DNA of 22,370 nucleotides from Mageeibacillus sp. UBA1046 (GTDB lineage: Bacteria > Bacillota > Clostridia > Saccharofermentanales > DTU023), in the NCBI GenBank assembly GCA_002316595.1, contig DCDV01000024.1, forward strand, positions 1 to 22,370, given 5' to 3'. The position numbers and the translations under genes were made by a program. The notes beneath the pieces were generated by a model. The model was not told the DNA's origin and did not search any database. It saw nothing but the letters and a program-made list of their open reading frames with translations. Below, one piece after another: positions 1 to 6,587 of this stretch (position 1 is its first letter; each line of letters opens with the position of its first letter).

Positions 1-190
1 TCAGCTTCTCGTTCTCACCGCCCTGATCACCGGTTAAATTTTCAATATGCTCTATGGCAGGTGTCTCAATCTGCAAAAAGCCATAAGAATGATACACTTT
101 GCGGATCTGATTGAGCACATAATTGCGCAATTCCATCTCTAAAGGTGTTTGCTCAGGCATACCTCTCACCGGTGTCTTAATAAAAGCCAT
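1..190 (-). CDS. hisS: Histidyl-tRNA synthetase, N-terminal part (runs off the left edge)
   Basis: HisRS charges tRNA-His with histidine in the cytoplasm. Only the first 63 or so residues are in the window. They read MAFIKTPVRGMPEQTPLEME, then a helix with RNYVLNQIRKVYHSYGF, then LQIETPAIEHIENLTGDQGG and NEKL. This is the class II HisRS N-terminus: an R-G-M-x-(E/D)-x-x-P entry, the YGF-x-x-I-E-T-P motif 1 region, and a G-D-x-G-x-E-x-E-K-L stretch. The ATG at 190-188 follows AGTAAGGTAAAT, a modest ribosome binding site. An extended -10 box lies about 50 bases upstream, so the leader is short and has no room for a T-box. The catalytic motifs 2 and 3 are outside the window. Identification rests on pattern recognition of the N-terminus only. 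Confidence 0.85.
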   Translation of the reverse strand, partial: MAFIKTPVRGMPEQTPLEMELRNYVLNQIRKVYHSYGFLQIETPAIEHIENLTGDQGGENEKL

Positions 191-237
191 ATTTACCTTA
201 CTTCCCTCACTTTATTATTATTCTTTTTTTCTCTATG

Positions 238-246
238 ATTATAACA
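238..246 (-). promoter_or_regulatory. Extended -10 promoter for hisS
   Basis: Read on the minus strand, this is TGTTATAAT, a perfect TG-n-TATAAT extended -10 element. No good -35 is visible at 16-18 bases upstream, which extended -10 promoters tolerate. Transcription would start near 231 and give a leader of about 40 bases. Confidence 0.5.
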
Positions 247-326
247 CTCCGGTAAAGCTGCAGGTTTCGCAGGTAAATATAATGAGAATTGTAATTATTA
301 CATGTAACTTCAGTTTCTTTTCAAAT

Positions 327-356
327 TTGTGCGTTAAAATATAGTTACAATATTAT
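327..356 (+). promoter_or_regulatory. Possible sigma-A promoter for the HtrA gene
   Basis: TTGTGC at 327-332 and TATTAT at 351-356 are separated by 18 bases in an AT-rich stretch. Transcription would begin near 363 and give a leader of about 90 bases. A second -10-like TACAAT overlaps at 346-351, and another TATAAT lies at 278-283, so the exact start is uncertain. Confidence 0.4.
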
Positions 357-453
357 GGACAAATATACCCTTGAGCATGAGCAGATTTAGACTGCCGGTA
401 GCCATAAAAGGTCAGGCATATAATTTACCGCCTTGAGGAAGGAGAATATATTC

Positions 454-1986
454 ATGAACGAACTTGATAATGAATTGGATGATCGCAGTGAAAAGAATGA
501 CGCCCACTCTGAACAGTCCGGTCAAAGTAAGGCGACAGACAAGGAGACGGCTGCATCTGAACAGTACAGACAATGGTCTGATACCGGACAGTATAATACC
601 GAATACAGGTGGTCAAAACCATCTGAGCCGCGCTTTGATTCCAGCAAACCGGGCAGAACAGATCAGTCAGGCTATCAATATGAGAATAATAATGCATACA
701 GAAGCAAGGAGAAAAAAAATAAATCCGGAGGCAAGGCTGTCATCATAATTGCCATAGTACTGATAGTGCTGGCCGTGGCCTTTGCTGCAGTGCTTGGAAC
801 GCTCGCTTATTTTGTAATTACAGGGGATGCAGTTGAGCAAACCGATACGGTCTCTGAGCCAACTGATGCAGCTGCTGTTACTGATCCATCATCTGCGGAG
901 ACAGGAAGTCCGGAGGCAAGTGTGCCGCAATCAGATCGGGATGAAATGGATATAGACACTGTTGAACCCGGTGAGCACTCACCTGCGGGTCAGCTTCAGG
1001 AGGCAGCGGAAAAAGTAATTCCTTCTGTTGTTCTGGTACGTGAATACCAGAGCAGTGCAACTGGCCTGAATCGCTCAGACCTTTCTTTCGGAGGAGAACC
1101 CAACCTTGAAAACCTCCGGTTCGGCGGTGACAGAGATGTGATTGTGGGAGAAGGTTCAGGCGTAATTTTGACGGCAGAAGGTCATATCGTGACGAACGCG
1201 CATGTGGTTTCGGGCGGGAATAAGTTTGAGATAATAATTTATGATGGGACTTCTTTAGAAGCAACACTGTTAGGAGCTGATGTTGTAACCGATCTGGCCG
1301 TACTGAAGATAGATCCGGGCGAAAAGGAACTTACACCTGCTACCTTTTCCAGTACATCAGGACTTAGGGTAGCTGACCAGGTGATTGCGGTAGGAAATCC
1401 CGCCGGCAGTATCTTAAGCTCTACAGTTACTGTTGGTTATGTTTCTGCTCTAAACCGCATGATTATGGCTGATGACGGATCCAATATGAACTACATTCAA
1501 ACTGATGCTGCCATTAACAGCGGTAATTCAGGAGGCGCTCTGGCCAATCTTAACGGCGATGTTATCGGCATAAACACTCTCAAAGTAGCCGGAGATACTT
1601 ATGAAGGGCTGGGTTTCGCCATACCCTGGGATATGGCAGAACCGATAGTTCAAGATCTTGCTCAGTTCGGAACGGTGCAGAATAGACCGGCTCTGGGAGT
1701 TCGCGGCAGTTATATGGACGCCTCGGCAGCTATGTACTATCGACTGCCAAGTACCGGCTTTTACGTTGCAGAAGCTATAAACAGAGATCTTATTGATAAG
1801 GGCATAGATGAAGGCGCAATTATAACTGCGATTGATGGTATTGATCTGGTTTCATCCAGAACTCTAAGCAATTACTTAGCACAAAAGAACCCCGGCGATG
1901 AAGTTACTCTGGACGTTATAGACAGTGCTACAGGTTCCAGTTTCACTGTGACCGTAGAACTGATTGACAGTCATAGTGTAAACTGA
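454..1986 (+). CDS. htrA: HtrA/DegP-type membrane-anchored serine protease with PDZ domain
   Basis: This is a surface quality-control protease (S1C family), 510 residues from the ATG at 454. That ATG has AGGAAGGAG nine bases upstream; an in-frame TTG at 433 overlaps this site and is not the start. The layout is an acidic, Gln/Ser-rich cytoplasmic tail (1-90), a Lys-rich stop and one membrane segment (about 95-120), a Thr/Glu/Ala-rich linker (to about 180), a trypsin-like domain and a C-terminal PDZ domain. The triad is visible: His250 in TNAHVV, Asp280 in TDLAVLKI, and Ser359 in NSGNSGGAL. The PDZ domain has the usual G-x-x-x-G-A-I-I-T-A-I-D-G segment. Length and layout match Gram-positive HtrA proteins. 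It lies next to a lipoprotein, a DUF2927-like protein and PrsW, which suggests an envelope-maintenance neighbourhood. Orthology to a particular Bacillus paralogue (HtrA, HtrB or HtrC) cannot be decided here. Confidence 0.93.
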   Translation: MNELDNELDDRSEKNDAHSEQSGQSKATDKETAASEQYRQWSDTGQYNTEYRWSKPSEPRFDSSKPGRTDQSGYQYENNNAYRSKEKKNKSGGKAVIIIAIVLIVLAVAFAAVLGTLAYFVITGDAVEQTDTVSEPTDAAAVTDPSSAETGSPEASVPQSDRDEMDIDTVEPGEHSPAGQLQEAAEKVIPSVVLVREYQSSATGLNRSDLSFGGEPNLENLRFGGDRDVIVGEGSGVILTAEGHIVTNAHVVSGGNKFEIIIYDGTSLEATLLGADVVTDLAVLKIDPGEKELTPATFSSTSGLRVADQVIAVGNPAGSILSSTVTVGYVSALNRMIMADDGSNMNYIQTDAAINSGNSGGALANLNGDVIGINTLKVAGDTYEGLGFAIPWDMAEPIVQDLAQFGTVQNRPALGVRGSYMDASAAMYYRLPSTGFYVAEAINRDLIDKGIDEGAIITAIDGIDLVSSRTLSNYLAQKNPGDEVTLDVIDSATGSSFTVTVELIDSHSVN

Positions 1987-1989
1987 ATT

Positions 1990-2087
1990 TGATCACAGGG
2001 ATATCTGTTTGCGGCAAGCCTTCAAACTGTGCCTTGATTGTTTTAAAGCAAGCCGCATGATTATTCAGCAATAAGCACTTGTGATCA
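1990..2087 (+). other. Nested inverted repeats between htrA and the lipoprotein gene
   Basis: TGATCACA at 1990-1997 is complementary to TGTGATCA at 2080-2087. Inside that pair, GCGGC at 2011-2015 is complementary to GCCGC at 2052-2056. The nested order would allow a folded RNA with an outer 8-bp and an inner 5-bp helix in the 135-base gap. There is no T-tract, so it is not a plain terminator. It may be chance or an mRNA structure. Confidence 0.3.
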
Positions 2088-2121
2088 TCAGCGTAGCCCT
2101 TAGAAGCCAGAGGAGGAAAAA

Positions 2122-2589
2122 ATGAAAAGAAGACAGCAGATACTGTTGGCAGCAGTGGTTTTTGCCATTATGTTATTTTCGCTGGTTGCCTGCGGAGGCG
2201 GCGGAAATCCCATCGTCGGCAAATGGACGCCGGATGGCAGCTCCGCGGACGCTTTTGGCGCTGCGGACATGGAAATGTTCGGAGTAGCGCCCGATGATAT
2301 GGTCCTGGAATTCACCAAGACCGGAAAAGTCAATATTTTAATTCAGGATAAGCCTTTTCAAGAATTCATCAAAGAAATGCTGATCGACTTCGGTATGGAT
2401 GAGACAGAAGCGGACGCGGAAATTGGGGGCATGGATTTTGATGTCCAATACAAAGTCGAAGGTAACAAGATAAGCATGATATCAAGTTTTGACGGCGAAA
2501 CAGAAACTGCAGAGGGAACATTCAAAGTATCCGGTGATTCTTTGGCCATAACAATTGACAATGAAACCGAGACATTTAAGAAGAAGTAA
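2122..2589 (+). CDS. Small secreted lipoprotein, lipocalin-like beta fold likely
   Basis: This is a 155-residue lipoprotein of unknown role, anchored on the outer face of the membrane. The signal peptide is MKRRQQ, then a hydrophobic core, then the lipobox LVAC with Cys24 as the lipidated residue, followed by a Gly-rich linker. The mature part opens with IVGKWTPDG and ends with alternating short strands (VQYKVEGNKISMIS, TAEGTFKVSGDSLAITI). That is the strand pattern of small lipocalin-like or DUF5640-like domains common in Clostridia. The fold call is inference from the pattern; no catalytic residues are evident. AGGAGG at 2111-2116 sits five bases before the ATG. The gene follows htrA on the same strand after 135 bases and ends at a strong terminator, so co-transcription with htrA is possible. 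Confidence 0.8.
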   Translation: MKRRQQILLAAVVFAIMLFSLVACGGGGNPIVGKWTPDGSSADAFGAADMEMFGVAPDDMVLEFTKTGKVNILIQDKPFQEFIKEMLIDFGMDETEADAEIGGMDFDVQYKVEGNKISMISSFDGETETAEGTFKVSGDSLAITIDNETETFKKK

Positions 2590-2638
2590 TTCCAGCCTTC
2601 CCAAGGATATAGAGACAGGCAATTATTAAGTTTACAGC

Positions 2639-2670
2639 GCCCCCGGAGACTTACGGCTCCGGGGGCTTTT
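2639..2670 (+). terminator. Rho-independent terminator after the lipoprotein gene
   Basis: A perfect 10-bp GC-rich stem, GCCCCCGGAG (2639-2648) with CTCCGGGGGC (2657-2666), has an 8-base loop and is followed by TTTT. It separates the plus-strand htrA-lipoprotein unit from the convergent DUF2927-like gene. Confidence 0.9.
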
Positions 2671-2769
2671 GATTTAGACTTAAATTGTCGCCTATTTTCG
2701 TAGTTTTTCTGCGGCATGGGCACTGATTGTTGTTGGTGTGAATCTGCTAAGAGTCGATAACGGCAAATC

Positions 2770-3963
2770 TCAGTCGAATAATTCTTCCACCATCTGTCTG
2801 TATATTGCATTACTGTCGAGTCCGGAAGACAGAGCAGGGTGGTAAACAATACGGATTACCGCCCAGTCTATGGGCATTAAATCCTGTACCAGAGTCCAGT
2901 CCTGCTGAAAGATGCTGTCCGGATAATCATAGGGATCATTCAGCATGCCAAAACCTTGCACAAATTCCTCGAGAATAATATGACTTCTTTCTTCCTGACT
3001 CATAACATCTGTAGCGATGGCAGCTTCAGCATAGTCGATATCTCCCGTCCGATCCCAGAATATTGAGACAAAACCCCAGTTGCCTTCAACATATCCGCTG
3101 ACGGCTTCGGCCATATCATCAAGCAGGCTGAAGGTAAATATATAGTTTCCGCCAGTTGTTACTCTGCTGATTGACGGCAAAGCATTTATAGCATTCAGCT
3201 CAGCTATTATCTGATCCAGGACCTTCAAGTCTTCTTCAGTAGAATCCCCTCTGACCTCAACCAGCACAGGATTCCCCCAGCGGTGAAGGATGCCTTCATT
3301 GTTGTCATTAAACTCAGATTTGAGTGCCACTTCTGTAAAGTATTCAAAAGCGACATCAAACGCCTGCCGGTCAACAAAATATGCCAGCGAAGCCTGCGAT
3401 GCAGGTGAAATCCCGTAACCCGACTGATCAAACCAGAGGTATCTGCTTAGCTGCTCCCGGGTATATATCTTGCCAAACGGGTCATTTTCGAAGTCGTCAG
3501 CTTCTTCAGCAGTTGTTGGCGAAGGCGCTGAGCTGGCAGTAAAGGCCGCCTTTGTAATGGTCGCCTCTGTAACGGTAGTAATTACCGCACTTGTTGCCTC
3601 GGTCACTTCGCCGCTGTCTGTATGAGTTATTGAGTCTTCAGGAAAAGTCTTTGTCGGGTCTGGGTCGCTTGCTGCTAAATACCTGATAAGGAAAAATGCC
3701 ATAACGGTTATCAGAACTATCACCAGCAGAGAAACCACTATTGCGACATAGACACCGATATCGGTATTGTTCTTTCTAGGTGGTTCAGGAGGTCCGGACG
3801 GCATTTGATAAGGCTGACCTGGAGGGTAATATCTTTGATGCTGAGGTGCATACCATTCTCTCTGCTTGTTATCTTGCTGCTGTGTTTTCAGATCAGGCTG
3901 CTGTCCCTCGCGATCCGGCTGGACGAAAGTGTCAGATTTCATATCCCGTTCTCTGTCATTCAC
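2770..3963 (-). CDS. Membrane-anchored DUF2927-like protein, putative metallopeptidase-like domain
   Basis: The protein has 397 residues and no known function. The start chosen is the GTG at 3963-3961, which has GGAGG eight bases upstream; the reading frame continues nine codons further but has no better site. The layout is a hydrophilic Gln/Pro-rich cytoplasmic tail (1-68, with PPGQPYQMPSGPPEPP), one membrane segment (about 69-96), a Thr/Ala/Glu-rich linker (to about 165), and an extracellular C-terminal domain. That domain carries R-W-x-x-P-V-L-V-E-V-R-G, then A-x-I-A-x-D, then H328-I-I-L-E332-E333-F-V-Q336-G-F-G-M-L-N-D, then D-S-I-F and D-W-A-V-I-R-I-V-Y-H-P. I recognise this as the DUF2927 pattern. 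The H-x-x-x-E-E-x-x-Q-G segment resembles metallopeptidase active-site helices, but it is not a canonical HExxH, so peptidase activity is inference. It lies downstream of prsW on the same strand after 92 bases. Confidence 0.75.
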   Translation of the reverse strand: MNDRERDMKSDTFVQPDREGQQPDLKTQQQDNKQREWYAPQHQRYYPPGQPYQMPSGPPEPPRKNNTDIGVYVAIVVSLLVIVLITVMAFFLIRYLAASDPDPTKTFPEDSITHTDSGEVTEATSAVITTVTEATITKAAFTASSAPSPTTAEEADDFENDPFGKIYTREQLSRYLWFDQSGYGISPASQASLAYFVDRQAFDVAFEYFTEVALKSEFNDNNEGILHRWGNPVLVEVRGDSTEEDLKVLDQIIAELNAINALPSISRVTTGGNYIFTFSLLDDMAEAVSGYVEGNWGFVSIFWDRTGDIDYAEAAIATDVMSQEERSHIILEEFVQGFGMLNDPYDYPDSIFQQDWTLVQDLMPIDWAVIRIVYHPALSSGLDSNAIYRQMVEELFD

Positions 3964-4061
3964 TCTGTTTACCTCCGGAGGATAGAGCAAGATCAGCGAT
4001 CTGGAGTGATTTTCTGATGCGGATAATCCTTCAATCTTTATTACAGCGACTGACTTTTTCC

Positions 4062-4769
4062 TTAGTAGATGGGACGGTCAGTTCGAGACATATGGTTAAC
4101 CAGCCTTATAGCCACGAAGAACATGACCAGAATAAAGCCGACGAAGATCCAGCCGAAACTGTCATTATCTATCGAAGCAATGAAATTGTAGGTGCCATGC
4201 AATAAAACAGGTATCAGGAAAGCCAGGATGCGGCTTGCTTTAGATGCTGCTTTATTTCCTGCCGTCTCATAGCATTTCGCCAGGCCATACCATGTTCCCA
4301 TAAATACCCCAAAGCAGGCATGTCCCGGGACCGCAGTGACAGCACGCAGCAAAGCTACTCTAAGACCATAGAGCATTACGTACATGATATTCTCAGCCAG
4401 TGCAAAGCCAAGAGAAACGAAAACTGCATAGACAACACCGTCAAAGGTGTAATTAAAATTCGGATCATTCCATGTCCTGCGTTTGAGAAAGAAATACTTG
4501 GCGCCTTCCTCAGCAACAGCGACGATTATGAAGTACTGGATGGCGTTATATAATACGGTTCCTTCTTCCACATACGACTGCAGGATGCCTGTTCCAATCC
4601 ATTCCAGGAACATGGCAATCAAAGTAGCAATAATACCTAACCGGAACAAAGAGTAGAGCAAATGCCGCGGCTCTTTCTCAATTCGATCCAACTTATATAC
4701 TCGATACATCAAATAAAGAGCCGGCAAAATGGCGGCGATTATAAGAATTGGATTAAAAAAGAAAATCAC
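4062..4769 (-). CDS. prsW: PrsW-family intramembrane protease
   Basis: PrsW proteases cleave membrane proteins within or near the bilayer; in Bacillus subtilis PrsW starts degradation of the anti-sigma factor RsiW. This 235-residue protein is almost all membrane segments. It shows the family motifs in order: E87-E88-x-x-K91 (VAEEGAKYFF), F109-D-G-V-V-Y-A, G121-F-A-x-x-E126-N, G149-H150 (PGHACFGVFMGTWYG) and H191-G-T-Y-N. The start is the GTG at 4769; it is the only in-frame start before an upstream stop, with a weak GGGATGG site. No anti-sigma or sigma factor gene is seen in the window, so its substrate is unknown. The neighbouring DUF2927-like protein and HtrA both have a single membrane segment and an extracellular domain, and they are conceivable partners or substrates by inference only. 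Confidence 0.9.
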   Translation of the reverse strand: MIFFFNPILIIAAILPALYLMYRVYKLDRIEKEPRHLLYSLFRLGIIATLIAMFLEWIGTGILQSYVEEGTVLYNAIQYFIIVAVAEEGAKYFFLKRRTWNDPNFNYTFDGVVYAVFVSLGFALAENIMYVMLYGLRVALLRAVTAVPGHACFGVFMGTWYGLAKCYETAGNKAASKASRILAFLIPVLLHGTYNFIASIDNDSFGWIFVGFILVMFFVAIRLVNHMSRTDRPIY

Positions 4770-4787
4770 AAGCTGTCCATCCCATCT

Positions 4788-4816
4788 TTAGCTTCTGCAT
4801 CAGATGCTGAAGCTAA
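4788..4816. repeat. 29-bp near-perfect palindrome between divergent prsW and amidohydrolase genes
   Basis: Arms TTAGCTTCTGCATC (4788-4801) and GATGCTGAAGCTAA (4803-4816) flank a single central A. Only one position fails to pair (T opposite T). It begins 19 bases upstream of the prsW start and lies in the 143-base divergent spacer. It could be an operator for a dimeric regulator or a hairpin in the prsW leader; no T-tract follows. Confidence 0.6.
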
Positions 4817-4866
4817 CTGTTAATCAAAGAATACACAAGGAAGGGCAATTATTCCATATTAAAGGG

Positions 4867-4872
4867 TATAAT
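4867..4872 (+). promoter_or_regulatory. Possible -10 box for the amidohydrolase gene
   Basis: A perfect TATAAT lies 41 bases before the start codon. No convincing -35 hexamer is seen 16-18 bases upstream. The position, between the palindrome and the gene, is right for a promoter. Confidence 0.35.
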
Positions 4873-4912
4873 CATTTGTGCTACTCAATCAGGTTGAAGG
4901 TCAGGAGGATTT

Positions 4913-6127
4913 ATGATGGAAGTTCAAAAAGAGATCAGCGATGTAAAAATGCTGGCGGAGGGAGTACAGGAGAACGTAGTTTTCTGGCGAAGAAAACTGC
5001 ACGGGATACCCGAATTAGGCTATGAATTAACTAAGACCTCTGCTTTTATCAAGCAAGAGCTGACAAAAATGGGAATCCCTTATAAAACCTATCTCAAGGG
5101 AATGGCAGTTGTGGGAAGGATTCAGGGGACAAGAGAAGCTGGCGGCAGGCTTCGATTCGGTATTAGAGCAGATATGGATGCCTTGCCTATCCGGGAGGAT
5201 ACCGGACTTGATTTTGCTTCTGACTCCGGATGCATGCATGCCTGCGCTCATGACGCACATATGGCTATGCTGCTGGGCGCTGCCGAGGTACTCTCTTCAC
5301 ATAGAGAGCTCTTTAGCGGTGAAGTCGTTCTCATCTTTCAGCCGAGTGAAGAGATACCGCCCGGAGGGGCTCTGCTCATGCTTGAAGAAGGTTTGCTGCA
5401 AGATTTTCCTCTTGATTTTATCATCGGAATCCACGCCGGCCAAATGAATTCCGCATCTAAACCCGGCACAATAAACTGGAAAGAAGGGCCAATGATGGCT
5501 GCGGTTGATAATTTCAGCTTGCGTTTTGTCGGCCAAGGCTCGCATGGAGCTCATCCGGAGCAATCCCGCGACCCTATTGTGGCGGCCGCTCAATTTGTAA
5601 CAGCCTTGCAGTCTATTAAGAGCAGAAACCTCAAATCTTCTGATCTGGCGGTTATTACCATAGGAAAGATCCAAGGCGGAGTCAGTCAGAACATCATACC
5701 TGAAACAGTTGAACTGATGGGCACGGTAAGATCTTTTGCTCCCGAAGTTCGCGACAAGATTGAGTGCAGAGTAAGACAACTAGTCGAAGGAATCAGCATT
5801 GCCATGGATGTCAAGGCAGAATTAGATTTTCAGCGACACTATCCCGCAGTAGTAAATGATGAAGAGTGCACGAGGAAAGTTGTTGCATCACTGCATAAGG
5901 TATTGGATTCTTCAGAGCTCGAACGGATGAATGATCCGGTTATGATAGGTGAGGATTTCGCCTATTTCCTTCAGAAAGTGCCGGGAGTGTTTCTCTTCCT
6001 TTCCAATCCCCAGGGTCAAAACGGCGAATTTTATCCCCATCATCATCCCCGCTTTGATATTGATGAAAAGCAGCTGACTTTGGGTGTGACAGCCTTTGTC
6101 CAAACCGCACTGGATTTCTTGCAATAA
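4913..6127 (+). CDS. M20D-family amidohydrolase (N-acyl amino acid or hippurate hydrolase type)
   Basis: The protein (404 residues) belongs to the metallo-amidohydrolases that split N-acylated amino acids, hippurate or auxin conjugates; the actual substrate cannot be read from sequence. Family marks are FWRRKLHGIPELGYE near residue 24, R85-A-D-M-D-A-L-P-I, the metal-binding C107-M-H109-A-C-A-H113-D-A-H, Q143-P-S-E-E147, G172-I-H174, and C-terminal YPHHHPRFDIDE. The usual CMHACGHDGH reads CMHACAHDAH here, with the metal ligands kept. In other members the Cys, two of the His residues and the second Glu of SEE bind a di-metal centre. AGGAGG at 4903-4908 precedes two adjacent ATGs; the second, at 4916, has the better seven-base spacing. 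No signal peptide is seen, so it is cytoplasmic. It sits alone, divergent from prsW. Confidence 0.9.
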   Translation: MMEVQKEISDVKMLAEGVQENVVFWRRKLHGIPELGYELTKTSAFIKQELTKMGIPYKTYLKGMAVVGRIQGTREAGGRLRFGIRADMDALPIREDTGLDFASDSGCMHACAHDAHMAMLLGAAEVLSSHRELFSGEVVLIFQPSEEIPPGGALLMLEEGLLQDFPLDFIIGIHAGQMNSASKPGTINWKEGPMMAAVDNFSLRFVGQGSHGAHPEQSRDPIVAAAQFVTALQSIKSRNLKSSDLAVITIGKIQGGVSQNIIPETVELMGTVRSFAPEVRDKIECRVRQLVEGISIAMDVKAELDFQRHYPAVVNDEECTRKVVASLHKVLDSSELERMNDPVMIGEDFAYFLQKVPGVFLFLSNPQGQNGEFYPHHHPRFDIDEKQLTLGVTAFVQTALDFLQ

Positions 6128-6194
6128 AGAGAATCAGTTCCGGTCAATCCGGTATTGTGTGTGGGCATAATTTTGGCAGCTGCAGAGTGAATAA

Positions 6195-6210
6195 TAGCCA
6201 TAAATGGCTA
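6195..6210 (+). other. Small hairpin between the amidohydrolase and zinc-ribbon genes
   Basis: TAGCCA (6195-6200), loop TAAA, TGGCTA (6205-6210). No T-tract follows, but the repeated GGTGCCG directly downstream (6212-6218 and 6226-6232) could extend the folding. Its function is unclear. Confidence 0.25.
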
Positions 6211-6238
6211 AGGTGCCGCCTTTCAGGTGCCGGCATCA

Positions 6239-6267
6239 TTGTTCTTTGTCCCGAAATGTGGTATACT
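6239..6267 (+). promoter_or_regulatory. Extended -10 promoter for the zinc-ribbon gene
   Basis: TGGTATACT at 6259-6267 is a TG-n-TATACT extended -10 element. A weak -35, TTGTTC, lies at 6239-6244 with 17-base spacing. The start codon is 23 bases past the -10, so the leader is very short. Confidence 0.5.
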
Positions 6268-6290
6268 GTCAGGGCAAGGAGTGAATATCA

Positions 6291-6497
6291 GTGAACCTTA
6301 TACAAACAAAAGTAACAAGAAGAAGAATGAAATATGGGGCGATGCGCAAGAACTCGGTAGTGGAATCAGTATCTGATGGATACTTGTGTCCGCAATGCAA
6401 AAAGCTAGTCAGCTATGTACCAGTCAAAAGACTGCGTCGCTGTGTATATTGTAATCAAGAGCTGACTTGGGGTTCGTGTGCTGATAAAGAAAAGTAA
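6291..6497 (+). CDS. Small zinc-ribbon protein of unknown function
   Basis: The product is a 68-residue basic protein. The start is a GTG with AAGGAG nine bases upstream (6276-6281). The first 28 residues are Lys/Arg-rich (VTRRRMKYG). Then come two zinc knuckles, C-P-Q-C-K-K (from residue 33) and R-R-C-V-Y-C-N (from residue 50), ending E-L-T-W-G-S-C. The CxxC-x14-CxxC spacing fits a zinc ribbon that could bind nucleic acid or a protein partner; the role is unknown. It has its own promoter signal upstream and a strong terminator downstream, which favours a real, separately transcribed gene over a chance reading frame. I do not recognise a named family. Confidence 0.7.
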   Translation: MNLIQTKVTRRRMKYGAMRKNSVVESVSDGYLCPQCKKLVSYVPVKRLRRCVYCNQELTWGSCADKEK

Positions 6498-6537
6498 TTA
6501 TTATTTTGGCACTAAGCGCAAGATCTGTTAATTAGTC

Positions 6538-6570
6538 AAAGAGGCCGTCTCAGTGTGAGACGGCCTCTTT
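6538..6570. terminator. Bidirectional terminator between the zinc-ribbon gene and lpdA
   Basis: A perfect 15-bp stem, AAAGAGGCCGTCTCA (6538-6552) with TGAGACGGCCTCTTT (6556-6570), has a three-base GTG loop. The A and T ends give a short U-run in both directions, which suits the two convergent genes. Confidence 0.92.
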
Positions 6571-6587
6571 ATATCTCCTGATCAGCT

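Noticed and set aside
191..453. T-box riboswitch for hisS
   Set aside because: HisRS genes in Bacillota often have one, but the -10 box lies only about 50 bases from the start and no T-box consensus (TGGNACC-type) stretch with a terminator was seen.
878..1267. 129-codon minus-strand frame inside htrA
   Set aside because: Antisense shadow of the protease domain, rich in Pro, Ser, His and Leu, with no start signal.
3972..3981. CCTCCGGAGG palindrome covering the DUF2927 ribosome site as a translation switch
   Set aside because: The halves touch with no loop, so the RNA cannot fold a stable hairpin there; it is probably a by-product of the GGAGG site.
3780..4205. 141-codon plus-strand frame across the DUF2927-like and prsW start region
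   Set aside because: It is antisense to both genes and spans their spacer; it has no ribosome site or motif.
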